Notes: generated from the sequence alone by a model not told the origin. Counted from the first letter of the stretch, positions 8,795 to 19,007 are shown. The stretch: 64,000 nucleotides of DNA from Paludibacteraceae bacterium (GCA_017517845.1 JAFWXW010000001.1:1-64000), one strand, 5' to 3'. A program made the numbers and translations.

Positions 8795-10035
8795 TATAAT
8801 CCTAAATTCCAGTCTGAAGCTTCTTCTGCTGTTCCAGAAAGAACTTTAAGACCATTCATATTAAATCCTAGAGTGAAACGAAGTGTTTGGTCTAGAGGGT
8901 TGTTTTTGGTAACAGAAAGTACGTATGCCACATCTAATGAGAATACATTAAGTTTAAATCCAGCACCAAATGTCATATACTTACGATTACCCATTTGTTT
9001 GCTTTCGTTATAGTAACCTATACGACCAAAGAATTGTTCGTTATAGTCATATTCTAGACCTAATGAGAAATTTACTTTCTTAATTTGTTGAGCAAAGTCG
9101 TATGGGGTTCCATCTGGCATATCAATGAATGAACGACCAATACCTGTGATAGGGTCCATGTTGTAATATTCATCTAAACGTGCTTGATATTCTTCTTCTG
9201 TTTCTATATCTGCATTATAAATAGGGCGAGAAGGAACTAAAAGTTTATTTAAATCCACGTTTAATGAAATGTGGTTATATTGGTCTATAGGCATGGTGAA
9301 ACTACCACCTAAACGCAAGTTTGTAGGAAGGAAAGCAGCACTTCTGTAGTCGCCATATTCCACTTTTTTACCAATATTAGAAATATTGAAACCAAAAGCA
9401 CCGAAACCAGTACCCCAGTCAAATGGAACTTTTTGACCATAGTAACCAGAGATGTCTGCTGCGATAGACCAACCTGGTTCAACATATTCTCCATCTGCAG
9501 AATAACCGCCAGTTAGGTCTGACCATATAAAGCGTAATGCCACACCCATAGAGAAGTTCTTTGTTAAAATACGTGAGTATGAGACATCTACTGCTAAGTC
9601 GTAAGGTTTAACGTTAAGACCTTGATCTCCTGGTTCTTTTTGAATAAGAACGTTACCTAATGAGAAGAAACGGAAAGATGCTGCTACAGTTTGAACATCT
9701 TTAATTTTGTAGTAACCAGAAGCAGAAACTAAGTCTATGTCTGAGACTAATTTTCTAAGCCATGGCACATACGAAACTGTAGCACCGCCTTCTGCACTGA
9801 TAAATGCGTATTTAGCAGGGTTCCAATATTGTGCATCTGGATCTGGTGCAGTAGCTGCACCAACGTCACCAAGACCACCACCACGTGCGTCTGGAGCTAC
9901 TGTTAAAAATGATACTCCAGTAGTGATAGGGGTAAATGTTTGTATTGTTTCTTCTGTAATTTCTTCGTCTTGTGCCCACATAATGTTAGGGATGCTTATT
10001 AGTAGGGCAATAGCAATAAAAATTCTGTTCTTCAT
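8794..10035 (-). CDS. porV: Type IX secretion outer-membrane protein PorV (LptO)
   Basis: 413 residues with a signal peptide (MKNRIFIAIALLISIPNIMWAQ). A beta-barrel of the FadL-like PorV family. In the type IX system PorV brings cargo from the translocon to the PorU sortase. The N-terminal block FLTVAPDARGGGLGDVGAATAPDPDAQYWNPAKYAF is the PorV hallmark, and the C-terminal strands end in RFTLGFNMNGLKVLSGTAEEASDWNLGL. It has its own promoter (10071-10078) just past the porU stop and is the first gene of a pair with ispF. Two neighbours in the window (porU and the CotH protein's sorting domain) support an active system. Confidence 0.95.
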   Translation of the reverse strand: MKNRIFIAIALLISIPNIMWAQDEEITEETIQTFTPITTGVSFLTVAPDARGGGLGDVGAATAPDPDAQYWNPAKYAFISAEGGATVSYVPWLRKLVSDIDLVSASGYYKIKDVQTVAASFRFFSLGNVLIQKEPGDQGLNVKPYDLAVDVSYSRILTKNFSMGVALRFIWSDLTGGYSADGEYVEPGWSIAADISGYYGQKVPFDWGTGFGAFGFNISNIGKKVEYGDYRSAAFLPTNLRLGGSFTMPIDQYNHISLNVDLNKLLVPSRPIYNADIETEEEYQARLDEYYNMDPITGIGRSFIDMPDGTPYDFAQQIKKVNFSLGLEYDYNEQFFGRIGYYNESKQMGNRKYMTFGAGFKLNVFSLDVAYVLSVTKNNPLDQTLRFTLGFNMNGLKVLSGTAEEASDWNLGL

Positions 10036-10070
10036 ACTTAATATTATAATTGTTTTTATTTAAACGGCTA

Positions 10071-10078
10071 CAAAGGTA
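10071..10078 (-). promoter_or_regulatory. Promoter -7 box (TACCTTTG) of porV-ispF
   Basis: Minus strand, 35 bases before the porV ATG, so porV is transcribed separately from porU. Confidence 0.65.
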
Positions 10079-10095
10079 ACGAAAAAATATGGTTT

Positions 10096-13000
10096 TTATT
10101 GTGCATTTATTATAATCTTTTTAGATTTATGCGTTACAGTGCCTTCTGAAGTGGTAATGGATACTTTGGCTATATAAATACCATTGCCTGTAGGGCGAGG
10201 CGATAGAAAATTCCATCTAGATGTATATGTGGCATCCTCAGATAAATATTCTTCTGTGCTAGTCCACAATGTTTTACCTGCTAAGTCTATAACACTAAAT
10301 TCTATGTCTATAATGTCTTCTGGACGGTCATATTTTAAATAAAAATTTACGTATTCTGTGGCAGGGGTGGGGTATATACTAAACTCCTCAACATTGGCAG
10401 GGGCATCACTTTTAACTACAAAATTTAATTCATTTGTAGTAGAAATGTTTTGTAAACTCCATGCTCTGAAAAATAGTGAATATTCTCCGTCTTCCAATTT
10501 AGGTAAGTTAAATTTCACTGTGCCACTTTTATAATCGCCCAAAGATGCTGTATAATGATTATTTAAGATATATGTTTGATTAGGGTCGTTGTTTAATTTT
10601 AGGATAATGTCGTGACCAATTCCAGTGCCTATGGTGTTGATGCCAAACTCGTCCCACAGATGTGCATAGAAGATAGGGGTATTATCTACTTCTTGACCAT
10701 TTGTAAAATTTGGGGTATTGATATATGCTCGTGAAATAGGTTCATTAGTATTAATTGGAGCATCAGGGTCTGTTTCTCCAATGCTAAAGCTATCATTGTA
10801 TCCGTGTCCATTTTCGCTTCCATCTTCACTAATTATAAAATATGTTAGTCTTCCGTTCCCTACTTTATAATTAATATCTTTAGGAATCATAAAAGTAACC
10901 TCGATTTCTCCATTTACAACGGGGACCTCGCCAGAAAATATAATACTATTATAGTCTTCAAATTCAAATGGGGTGTTCTTTCCTTGCCCTAGAGTAGATA
11001 GATTCTCTTTCTTATCATACAGAGTGACTAATGCAGTGCCATTGAAATCTGTACGCATTGTATTATTTTTTTCAACGTGGGCTTTTATGGTTGTTAAGCC
11101 TAAAGCCATTATCTGAGCATCTTCTGGTGATTTAGAATTAATACTATCAGTAATTATAACGTTGTCTGGATACGATAATTTTATGATAGGGTCTCCCATT
11201 AATACAAAACTAAGTTTATTCTTATCTGCACCTAATGAGATTTTTGCTCTTTTCATTATTTCTCCGATAGATAAAATATAGCCATTCTCTATATCTTCTT
11301 CGCTAGGTAGTATATATTCATAGGCAGCACGTACCAATGCTTGGTTATTAGATGAATATACAGATCTAGTTGTTGTAAGTGATGCTATTGCTCCTCCTTT
11401 GGGGTTTAAAATAACTTCTAAACCTGCAGTTCTTTCATAATTATCATATCTACTAAAATCACATGTAGCAGTTATCCACACAGCTAGATTAGTATTTCTC
11501 ATATTTATGATATCTGCTTTAGTTATCATTAACTCTGATGTTAAACTATTGATACTACCGTGACCTGTATAGTTAAATATTAGTACACCTTCATTTAAAT
11601 TTCTCCAAATTTCATTTTTTGCATCAGGATATGTTGCTCCAGATGCTCCTTGGACCATTTTGTATGAATCCAAGAATAATTTTTGTGGTGAGAATGAAGG
11701 AAATCTAGAATAAACTGAATCTGCTAATGCGTTTGCTTGTTTAGTATGTAAATTAACATCTCCATCATCTCCTACAAAAAGAATTTTGTTGGTCCAAGAT
11801 TCCTTGTTTTTTGAAGTTACGTATTGTTTTACTTTATTTACATAAGCTATAGCATCTTCTTCTGTATAGGCAGGAATTCTACCTATAGAGATATCCAATT
11901 TACTAGATTCTATATAACCTCCCTCGTTGTCATCTAGAAAACCGATATAATCATCTGTAACATAAGAATATATATTGTTAAGTGACTCTTTGGCTTGGAA
12001 ACTTAATATTTCAAATTTTTCATTATTTATACCCCTGTTATCATATGAACTAGGACCAAATATAATTAGATGCTTAGGTTTTTCATCTTCATTTTCTGCT
12101 CTGTCGTACAACATCTTTAAAAACATTCTGTATGCTGTAATATCAGGAGTGCCAGATGAAAATTCGTTGTAAATTGCGTTTACTGTTATGACCTTATAGG
12201 TTAAATTGTCATTTCTTAGGTGGAAATTACCTAGTTCAGTAGCCGCATCTACTAGTTTACTATCGCTTATGAAAATAACATCTATATTTCTAAGTGAGTG
12301 TAAGTCTTGATTGTTTATATTTTCGTAGGAAAAAGTACTAGGAAAATTAGCATTGGGATCAAATGCTAAAAAAGTTCTTTCTTCATCGTATGGGGCAGAA
12401 AACTTATATCCAGTTTGAGATTTGGTAGGGATTACATTTTTTATGTTTTGAGTATCTGTAATTTCCCAGAATAATAAATTTTGATTATTGCTAGTTATGT
12501 TATAGTTCGCTGCTAGATATGGATAATAGTTTCCAGGATAATAAATAATAAATTCTTCTGAACCATCTGTTATCAACTCTCTATTAGTACTTATACCTAT
12601 GAAATCTATGTATGCTTCTGCACTTTGAGAATTATAAAAGAAATCTAGTTTAATGTTAATGTCTTCTTTTTTTGAGTCTAATTTTATTTTGGAATTTATA
12701 CTACTAGCATAACCTGCTTGGTGAAGATCTGTGGTTCCTAACATAGATGTTTCTAATGTTTTTTCGGAATTTATATCTATCTTCATTGAGGTAGTAAGAT
12801 TAGAAACTCCTATTATCTTCATATTCAAATTAACATCATGATTATTCATTCTGTTTGGAATATGAAATTTGTAATTCCTACTGGTATTTTTTGAAGTGAA
12901 TTTATCTCCAATCCACATTCTACCAGAACTTAAAAGGTTTATTTCTTCTTTATCAATATAAAAATAGTTGGTAGTGTATTCTGCTTGAATTGGAATTGGC

Positions 13001-13479
13001 GGAATGTCATATACGGCATTGGAGATATTTTTTTGAGGATTTGAATTTTCTGTAATGAAATAATACCCATAATTACTATATGGGTTTATTGTATGTTCAA
13101 ATCTATCTTTATTTTCGTTGTATTCAACTTTTACAGGACCTTGTGCATAGAACAAAATATAGTCATTTTCATTGAAAATACCGTCGCTACCAGTATGGAA
13201 GTATATAGCATTTTCTGGAAGGTCATCTTTATATTCATCTAAACCAACAGCAAAGTTTTCTTCCAATATAGCACCACCATAACCATAAATATGGGTGTTG
13301 GCAGGATTACTGATGCCCATATCTTTGAGTTGTTGATATGTGATTTTATGAATCCCTGTTTCTTTTACAGATATTTTTATCCATTCCCCATCTTTGAGAA
13401 CAGAATGTTCCGCATATTGCACTTTTGCGTAAGCAGAAATGGTTATTAAAGTCAATATTATGGTAAGAAATCTTTTCAT
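10096..13479 (-). CDS. porU: Type IX secretion sortase PorU (C25-family)
   Basis: 1,127 residues. A surface cysteine protease-like sortase that removes cargo C-terminal domains and attaches cargo to lipopolysaccharide. Signal peptide at residues 1-18. The gingipain-type catalytic pair is present: His640 in FNYTGHGS and Cys673 in VWITATCDFS. A beta-rich region follows, and the protein ends in its own type IX C-terminal domain (FSIYPTPATEYVNFYL ... TGNGIYIAKVSI ... SKKIIINAQ), as in known PorU. Its start shares one base with the stop of the FAH-family gene upstream. Identification secure. Confidence 0.96.
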   Translation of the reverse strand: MKRFLTIILTLITISAYAKVQYAEHSVLKDGEWIKISVKETGIHKITYQQLKDMGISNPANTHIYGYGGAILEENFAVGLDEYKDDLPENAIYFHTGSDGIFNENDYILFYAQGPVKVEYNENKDRFEHTINPYSNYGYYFITENSNPQKNISNAVYDIPPIPIQAEYTTNYFYIDKEEINLLSSGRMWIGDKFTSKNTSRNYKFHIPNRMNNHDVNLNMKIIGVSNLTTSMKIDINSEKTLETSMLGTTDLHQAGYASSINSKIKLDSKKEDINIKLDFFYNSQSAEAYIDFIGISTNRELITDGSEEFIIYYPGNYYPYLAANYNITSNNQNLLFWEITDTQNIKNVIPTKSQTGYKFSAPYDEERTFLAFDPNANFPSTFSYENINNQDLHSLRNIDVIFISDSKLVDAATELGNFHLRNDNLTYKVITVNAIYNEFSSGTPDITAYRMFLKMLYDRAENEDEKPKHLIIFGPSSYDNRGINNEKFEILSFQAKESLNNIYSYVTDDYIGFLDDNEGGYIESSKLDISIGRIPAYTEEDAIAYVNKVKQYVTSKNKESWTNKILFVGDDGDVNLHTKQANALADSVYSRFPSFSPQKLFLDSYKMVQGASGATYPDAKNEIWRNLNEGVLIFNYTGHGSINSLTSELMITKADIINMRNTNLAVWITATCDFSRYDNYERTAGLEVILNPKGGAIASLTTTRSVYSSNNQALVRAAYEYILPSEEDIENGYILSIGEIMKRAKISLGADKNKLSFVLMGDPIIKLSYPDNVIITDSINSKSPEDAQIMALGLTTIKAHVEKNNTMRTDFNGTALVTLYDKKENLSTLGQGKNTPFEFEDYNSIIFSGEVPVVNGEIEVTFMIPKDINYKVGNGRLTYFIISEDGSENGHGYNDSFSIGETDPDAPINTNEPISRAYINTPNFTNGQEVDNTPIFYAHLWDEFGINTIGTGIGHDIILKLNNDPNQTYILNNHYTASLGDYKSGTVKFNLPKLEDGEYSLFFRAWSLQNISTTNELNFVVKSDAPANVEEFSIYPTPATEYVNFYLKYDRPEDIIDIEFSVIDLAGKTLWTSTEEYLSEDATYTSRWNFLSPRPTGNGIYIAKVSITTSEGTVTHKSKKIIINAQ

Positions 13480-14090
13480 TATTTAATTTCAAAGTCTAGT
13501 AAAAGTTCGTCTTGAAGATAACCTTTGAGCCTATCGCCTCTTTTAACTGGTCCAATGCCGCTAGGAGTGCCTGTGTATATTAAATCTCCAATTTTAAGAG
13601 TGTAAAACTGACTAACGTATGTGATAATTTCATCAACAGAGAAAATCATTTCACTAGTATTGGCTGCTTGGACAGTGGTTCCATTTATTTCCAAACGGAA
13701 ATCTAGATTGTTTATTGCTCCTATTGTTTCTAAATCTCTAAATTCGCTAACCACTGCAGACCCGTCAAATCCTTTGCACAAGTCCCATGGCTCGCCATTT
13801 GCACGAGCTTCATTCTGCATATCACGTGCTGTGAAATCTATACCTAGAGCCACTTGTGCATAGTATCGAGGAGCAAATTTTTCTGCAACACTTTTACCTA
13901 AACGGTTGATTCTTACCACCACTTCTACTTCATAATCTACTCTCTGAGAGAAGTCTGGAATATAAAAATCCTTATTCTCTTTTAATAGGGCAGAATCTGG
14001 TTTGCAGAATACTGTAGGTTTATTAGGTTTATTTGCACCTAACTCTTCGTTATGTTTAGGATAATTCCAACCAATGCAGATTACTTTCAT
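13479..14090 (-). CDS. Fumarylacetoacetate hydrolase (FAH)-family protein
   Basis: 203 residues, the compact single-domain FAH form (fumarylpyruvate hydrolase/acylpyruvase type) that cleaves C-C bonds in diketo acids or decarboxylates oxaloacetate. Hallmarks: KVICIGWNYPKHNEE, PTVFCKPDSALL, the metal-binding stretch VDYEVEVVVRI, GIDFTARDMQ, WDLCKGFDGS and YTGTPSGIGPVKRGD. Its substrate cannot be read from sequence. First gene of a minus-strand pair with porU, joined by TAATG. Promoter box at 14113-14120. Confidence 0.88.
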   Translation of the reverse strand: MKVICIGWNYPKHNEELGANKPNKPTVFCKPDSALLKENKDFYIPDFSQRVDYEVEVVVRINRLGKSVAEKFAPRYYAQVALGIDFTARDMQNEARANGEPWDLCKGFDGSAVVSEFRDLETIGAINNLDFRLEINGTTVQAANTSEMIFSVDEIITYVSQFYTLKIGDLIYTGTPSGIGPVKRGDRLKGYLQDELLLDFEIK

Positions 14091-14112
14091 GTTGATTCAT
14101 TTATGTAAGATT

Positions 14113-14120
14113 CAAATATA
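14113..14120 (-). promoter_or_regulatory. Promoter -7 box (TATATTTG) of FAH gene-porU
   Basis: Minus strand, 22 bases before the FAH ATG. A heptamer tract sits immediately upstream of it. Confidence 0.6.
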
Positions 14121-14126
14121 GTAAAA

Positions 14127-14156
14127 AGTTAGGAGTTAGGAGTTAGGAGTTAGGAG
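14127..14156. repeat. Tandem AGTTAGG heptamer, about four exact units
   Basis: Four uninterrupted copies of AGTTAGG between the divergent FAH and dnaE promoters. Related tracts at 21443-21492 and, inverted, at 32501-32556. Confidence 0.85.
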
Positions 14157-14215
14157 TTTTTTGTCTTGTTAATAACTTTATTGATTGATATGTTATGAAA
14201 TTTGTTTTTTAATGC

Positions 14216-14223
14216 TAAATTTG
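14216..14223 (+). promoter_or_regulatory. Promoter -7 box (TAAATTTG) of dnaE-trxA
   Basis: 24 bases before the ATG at 14248. It lies inside the longer open frame beginning at 14185, which fixes the true dnaE start downstream. Confidence 0.65.
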
Positions 14224-14247
14224 GCATTCTTAAAAGAAAAAAGAAAA

Positions 14248-17200
14248 ATGAGTTTCGTACACTTACACGTCCATTCCAATTATTCCATTCTAGATGGTAT
14301 GTCCAAGGTTCCAGACCTAGTAAAAAGGGCTATGGAACTAGGAATGCCTGCACTTGCACTCACAGACCATGGCTGTATGTATGGGATAAAAGAGTTTGTT
14401 GATATTGTAAAAAAATCCAATAAAGGAGCAGACAAACCTCTGAAACCTATTATTGGTATTGAAACTTATTGTGCTCGTCGTTCTAGGCTTTTGAAGGATA
14501 ATCAGGTAAAAGAACTTAATGGCGAAGGGAAGGAAATTATAATAGATAGAGGTGGTTGGCACCTAATTTTACTTGCAAAAAACAAAGTAGGATACAAAAA
14601 CTTATGCAAACTCTCTTCTATCGCTTTTATTGATGGCTTTTATAATAGACCTCGTATAGATAAAGAACTTCTTGAACAATATCATGAGGGTCTGATAGTT
14701 ACTTCTGCTTGTTTGGGTGGAGAAATTCCACAACTCATTTTAAAAGGTCAAATAGATGAGGCAGAAAAGAGTATTAGGTGGTTTAAAAATCTTTTTGGTG
14801 ATGACTTTTATTTGGAGGTTCAAGCACATAAATGTGAAATAGAAGTACTAAATGAGGCTATTTATAAACGTCAAGAGAGGGTTAATAAGGTAATCTTTGA
14901 ACTTGCCGAAAAAACTCAGACCAAGGTGGTGGCTTCAAATGACGTTCACTTTGTGTTGGAGACCAATGCAGATGCACATGAACGTTTGGTGTGTATGAAT
15001 ACAAAAAAAGAATTGGGCGACCCTTCTGGAATGTATTATACCAAACAAGAATGGCTTAAGTCTGCAGATGAAATGAGAAAATGTTTTCCGGACCACCCAG
15101 AAGTATTGTCTAATACACTTGAGGTAGCAGATAAGGTGGAGGTTTTCTCTATAGAATCTGGTCCTATCATGCCCAAATTTGATATTCCTGCAGAATTTGG
15201 TACAGAGGAAGAATATAGAAAGAAATTTACTAATGAAGATTTATTCAACGAGTTTACCCGTGATGAAAAAGGTAATGTGGTTCTTTCTCAAGAAGATGCA
15301 GAAGCAAAGATTAAGAAATTGGGTGGATATGAGAAACTTTATCGTATCAAGCTAGAAGCAGATTATTTGTCAAAATTGGCATGGGAAGGAGCAAGAAAAC
15401 GTTATGGTGAAGATCTAACAGACGAGCAACATGAACGTATAGTTTTCGAGTTACATATTATGAAAACTATGGGTTTCCCTGGTTACTTCCTTATAGTTCA
15501 AGATTATATCCGTGCAGCTCGTGAAGAATTAGGAGTGAGTGTTGGTCCAGGACGTGGTTCTGCGGCAGGTTCGGTGGTGGCATATTGCTTGAAAATTACA
15601 GATGTTGACCCATTAAAATATGACCTTCTGTTTGAACGTTTCCTTAATCCAGACCGTATTTCACTTCCCGATATAGATGTGGATTTTGATGATGAAGGAC
15701 GTGGTGCTGTGCTAGATTGGGTTACTAAAAAATATGGAAAAGAAAAAGTGGCACATATTATCACCTATGGTACTATGGCTACAAAATCTTCTATCAAAGA
15801 TGTTGGTCGTGTTCAAAAAGTGCCGCTTCCAGATGTAAATAAGATAGTTTCTTATATTCCAGATAAATTTCCAGATAGTTTAGCAGATCCTAATACAAAA
15901 AAAGTACCAAAAGTTAATGTAGGGAACTGTATAAAATATGTACAAGATATAAAAACTGCTTATTACGGTACTGATGAGAATATATCTTCTATGCTAGAAT
16001 ATGCTTCGCAATTGGAAGGAACAGTTCGTCAAGTTGGTATTCATGCATGTGGGGTGATTATTGGTGCCGAAGACCTTACAAATTTTGCTCCTCTGAGCGT
16101 GGTGAAGGATAAAAACTCAGGAGAAGATATTGTAGTAACAGAGTATGATGGTCACTATGTGGAGTCTGTAGGTCTTATAAAAATGGACTTTTTAGGGTTG
16201 AGTACTCTGTCTATCATAAAAGAAGCATTACACAATATAAAATTAACCCATGGAATAGACTTAGATATAGATAATATTCCATTGGATGATAAAAAAACTT
16301 ACCAATTATATTGTGAAGGGAAAACAGTAGGTACATTCCAGTTTGAATCTGCTGGTATGCAGAAGTATTTACGCCAATTAAAACCTTCTACATTTGAAGA
16401 CTTAATAGCAATGAATGCTCTGTATCGTCCAGGACCAATGGATTATATCCCTCAATTTATTCGTCGTAAACATGGCGAAGAAAAAATAGAATACGACATA
16501 GACATAATGGAAAAGTATCTTAAAGATACTTATGGCATCACTGTCTATCAAGAACAGGTGATGCTTTTGTCTCGTCTTCTAGCAGGTTTTACACGTGGTC
16601 AGTCCGACTCTCTTCGTAAAGCCATGGGTAAAAAGATAATGGCGATTCTAGAAGAGTTGAAAGGAAAATTCTTGGAGGGAGGAAAGAAAAATGGTCATGA
16701 CGAAAAGGTGTTGGAAAAAATATGGGGTGACTGGGAAAAATTTGCTTCATACGCGTTTAATAAGTCTCATGCCACATGTTATTCTTGGGTCGCATATCAA
16801 ACAGCATATCTTAAGGCTCATTATCCATCTGAGTTTATGGCTGCTCTTCTTACACAAAATAAAGATGATATTACAAAAGTTACCACCTTTATGTCCGAAT
16901 GTAAGAAAATGGGTATCAATGTGTTAGGACCTAACGTAAATAAGAGTGAACTTCACTTTAGTGCAGACAAAGATGGTAATATCCGTTTTGGTCTAGGTGG
17001 TATCAAAGGGGTAGGAGAAGGTGCAGTAGAATGCATAATAAACGAACGAAGAAAAAATGGTGAATACAAATCTGCCTTTGATTTCTTTGAAAGGGTGAAC
17101 CAAAGTCAATGCAACCGCAAGGTTATGGAAAACTTGGTTCTTAGTGGTGCTCTAGATGAATTAAGTGGTGTCACTCGTGAACAATATATGGCACCAGCAG

Positions 17201-18159
17201 GGAAAGGTGATGAAAGTTTCCTAGAAGTATTAAGTAAATTTGCTACTAAATATCAAATGGATAGCATGAACCAAACCATGTCGTTGTTTGGCGATATGGA
17301 AGAGGTTCAGGTGCAACGCCCAGTGCCACCAAAAGTGGAAAATTGGTCGGTTATAGAAAAGTTAAATAAAGAAAAAGAACTAATAGGAATTTACCTGTCT
17401 GCACACCCATTAGATGATTATAAGGTGTTGATGCGAGTTTGTTGTAATGCTCGTATGCAAGAACTTATAGATTTAAAGGCTATTTCGGAACGAGTAAATC
17501 TAGGCGGAACTGTGGTTGTGGCAGGTATAGTGAAGAGTTTTCAAATAAGAACCTCTAAACAAAATAAACCGTTTGCTATATTTGAATTAGAAGACTATTC
17601 GGGAACCAATACACTATATTTATTTGGCGAAGCATTCAAAAATTACGCCAATTTACTTGTAGAAAATGCTTACATAGTGGCATATACCACTCTAGATTAT
17701 TCTTTTAAAGCAAAAAAAGAAAGACAAAATAGAAAAAAAGGTATTCTTCCTAATGCAGATGTAGATATAGAAGAATTATCTTTAACAGTTAATAAACTAG
17801 ACCTTTTGGAAAACCTAAAAGGAACATCTATGAGTAAACTAACTATAAAGATACCTCTTTCATTGGTTACTCCAGATATAGTAGAAGAAATTTCAGTTTT
17901 TATTAAAGAACATTCTTCGGAATCTGATAAAGATTTAGTAGATTTGTATGTTGAAATTTATGATGTAGATTTAGGAACACAAGTGCAAGCTAAGTCCACT
18001 GCTTCCATCAAAACATGTAATGAACTATTAAGTATCTTAGATGCCTATTCTGGTGCAGATGAAGATGATTCTGCCGAAGAAATAGAAGTTTCAGAAGATG
18101 AAGAAGAAGTGGAAAAGGTAAAAAGTATATCAGAAAAAATTTATTATTCAATTAACTAA
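14248..18159 (+). CDS. dnaE: DNA polymerase III alpha subunit
   Basis: The replicative polymerase, 1,303 residues. Order: PHP domain at the very start (FVHLHVHSNYSILDGMSKV, LALTDHGCMYG), polymerase palm with GPGRGSAAGSVVAYCL and the catalytic acidic triplet region LPDIDVDFDDEGRG, fingers (IAMNALYRPGPMDYIPQFI), helix-hairpin-helix region (RFGLGGIKGVGEGAVE), and an OB-fold (GTVVVAGIVKSFQIRTSKQNKPFAIFELEDYSG shows the strands). The C-terminus is acidic (DEDDSAEEIEVSEDEEEVEKV). ATG 14248 was chosen over 14185 because the promoter lies between them. trxA follows after 14 bases. Confidence 0.97.
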   Translation: MSFVHLHVHSNYSILDGMSKVPDLVKRAMELGMPALALTDHGCMYGIKEFVDIVKKSNKGADKPLKPIIGIETYCARRSRLLKDNQVKELNGEGKEIIIDRGGWHLILLAKNKVGYKNLCKLSSIAFIDGFYNRPRIDKELLEQYHEGLIVTSACLGGEIPQLILKGQIDEAEKSIRWFKNLFGDDFYLEVQAHKCEIEVLNEAIYKRQERVNKVIFELAEKTQTKVVASNDVHFVLETNADAHERLVCMNTKKELGDPSGMYYTKQEWLKSADEMRKCFPDHPEVLSNTLEVADKVEVFSIESGPIMPKFDIPAEFGTEEEYRKKFTNEDLFNEFTRDEKGNVVLSQEDAEAKIKKLGGYEKLYRIKLEADYLSKLAWEGARKRYGEDLTDEQHERIVFELHIMKTMGFPGYFLIVQDYIRAAREELGVSVGPGRGSAAGSVVAYCLKITDVDPLKYDLLFERFLNPDRISLPDIDVDFDDEGRGAVLDWVTKKYGKEKVAHIITYGTMATKSSIKDVGRVQKVPLPDVNKIVSYIPDKFPDSLADPNTKKVPKVNVGNCIKYVQDIKTAYYGTDENISSMLEYASQLEGTVRQVGIHACGVIIGAEDLTNFAPLSVVKDKNSGEDIVVTEYDGHYVESVGLIKMDFLGLSTLSIIKEALHNIKLTHGIDLDIDNIPLDDKKTYQLYCEGKTVGTFQFESAGMQKYLRQLKPSTFEDLIAMNALYRPGPMDYIPQFIRRKHGEEKIEYDIDIMEKYLKDTYGITVYQEQVMLLSRLLAGFTRGQSDSLRKAMGKKIMAILEELKGKFLEGGKKNGHDEKVLEKIWGDWEKFASYAFNKSHATCYSWVAYQTAYLKAHYPSEFMAALLTQNKDDITKVTTFMSECKKMGINVLGPNVNKSELHFSADKDGNIRFGLGGIKGVGEGAVECIINERRKNGEYKSAFDFFERVNQSQCNRKVMENLVLSGALDELSGVTREQYMAPAGKGDESFLEVLSKFATKYQMDSMNQTMSLFGDMEEVQVQRPVPPKVENWSVIEKLNKEKELIGIYLSAHPLDDYKVLMRVCCNARMQELIDLKAISERVNLGGTVVVAGIVKSFQIRTSKQNKPFAIFELEDYSGTNTLYLFGEAFKNYANLLVENAYIVAYTTLDYSFKAKKERQNRKKGILPNADVDIEELSLTVNKLDLLENLKGTSMSKLTIKIPLSLVTPDIVEEISVFIKEHSSESDKDLVDLYVEIYDVDLGTQVQAKSTASIKTCNELLSILDAYSGADEDDSAEEIEVSEDEEEVEKVKSISEKIYYSIN

Positions 18160-18173
18160 ATAAAAAAATTATT

Positions 18174-18488
18174 ATGGCAAAAGAATTTACAGATGCAAAC
18201 TTTGACGAACTATTGAGTTCAAACAAAGTAGTTGTAGCAGATTTCTGGGCTACATGGTGTGGTCCTTGCAAAGCAATGGGTCCTTCTATTGACGAACTTG
18301 CAACAGAATACGAAGGCAAAGCTTTGATTGGTAAAGTAGATGTTGAAGAAAACAACGATTTAGCAGAAAAATATGCTATTCGTTCAGTACCAACCATCAT
18401 TTTCTTCAAAGATGGTGAAATGGTAGATAAACAAGTAGGTGCAGTACCAAAGGCTGTATTGGAAAGCAAAATTAAAAATTTATTATAA
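18174..18488 (+). CDS. trxA: Thioredoxin
   Basis: 104 residues, a complete thioredoxin fold. The redox pair Cys29/Cys32 sits in WATWCGPCK, and the cis-proline loop is RSVPTIIFF. Cytoplasmic disulfide reductase. It starts 14 bases after the dnaE stop and probably shares its transcript. Codon bias is stronger than in dnaE, as expected for an abundant protein. Structured element family A copy 2 begins almost at the stop, then a terminator. Confidence 0.95.
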   Translation: MAKEFTDANFDELLSSNKVVVADFWATWCGPCKAMGPSIDELATEYEGKALIGKVDVEENNDLAEKYAIRSVPTIIFFKDGEMVDKQVGAVPKAVLESKIKNLL

Positions 18489-18490
18489 AA

Positions 18491-18599
18491 TTATTTTAAA
18501 GGGTGATTTTGTCGCCTAGTTTGCCCTCACAATCCTCATTTACTACCAGTAAACTCCGGTTGCTCAGGCGGTACTAGTCTAAAACTCCCTCCTTTAAAA
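18491..18599. repeat. Structured 3' element, family A, copy 2 (after trxA)
   Basis: Arms TATTTTAAAG/CTTTAAAA, flanked further out by AAAATT/AATTTT. The inner hairpin is TTTAC-TACCA-GTAAA, then ACTCCGGT. Same architecture as copies 1 and 3 with compensating changes in both inner and outer stems. Confidence 0.75.
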
Positions 18600-18639
18600 C
18601 CAATTTTATTGTAATAAATTTGCGCATTATTATAAAAAA

Positions 18640-18665
18640 AATAACCCTGCGGGGTTATTTTTTTT
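18640..18665 (+). terminator. Terminator of dnaE-trxA
   Basis: AATAACCC-TGCG-GGGTTATT with a following T run. Confidence 0.9.
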
Positions 18666-18670
18666 GCAAT

Positions 18671-18701
18671 AAAAAAGGAGTAACAATGTTACTCCTTTTT
18701 T
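18671..18701. terminator. Terminator facing rpmE
   Basis: Perfect 14-bp stem AAAAAAGGAGTAAC/GTTACTCCTTTTTT around AAT. Symmetric; most likely ends rpmE on the minus strand and backs up the trxA terminator. Confidence 0.85.
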
Positions 18702-18720
18702 ATTGTCATATAATCTTAGA

Positions 18721-18969
18721 TTATTTATTTCTTTTGTAACGAGAGTTGAATTTATCAACACGACCTGCAGTGTCCACAAGGGTAGATTTACCAGTGTAGA
18801 ATGGGTGAGAACTGCTAGAAATATCTAACTTGATTAATGGATAAGTTTCGCCTTCAAACTCGATAGTTTCTTTAGAGGCAGCTGTAGAGCGAGATAAGAA
18901 CATATCACCGTTAGACATGTCTTTGAATACTACAGGACGATAATTTTCAGGATGAATACCTTTTTTCAT
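18721..18969 (-). CDS. rpmE: Ribosomal protein bL31, type B
   Basis: 82 residues. [28 protein letters not shown] and a C-terminal [10 protein letters not shown] mark the type B form that lacks the zinc-binding cysteines. Large ribosomal subunit. Own promoter with both boxes (19008-19038) and a terminator. The type B form is the one usually found in Bacteroidota. Secure. Confidence 0.96.
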   Translation of the reverse strand: MKKGIHPENYRPVVFKDMSNGDMFLSRSTAASKETIEFEGETYPLIKLDISSSSHPFYTGKSTLVDTAGRVDKFNSRYKRNK

Positions 18970-19007
18970 GTTCTATATAGTTTTAAAATTTTACTCAATT
19001 CGGACTG

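Noticed and set aside
10096..13479. PorU read as a gingipain-type secreted protease
   Set aside because: It has the C25 catalytic pair, but the size, the lack of a gingipain adhesin region and the neighbouring porV fit the sortase.
14127..14156. CRISPR-like array
   Set aside because: Units are 7 bases with no spacers; it is a simple tandem repeat.
14185..14247. Earlier start of dnaE (21 extra residues)
   Set aside because: A TAAATTTG box lies within it, and the family begins with the PHP domain at FVHLHVHS.
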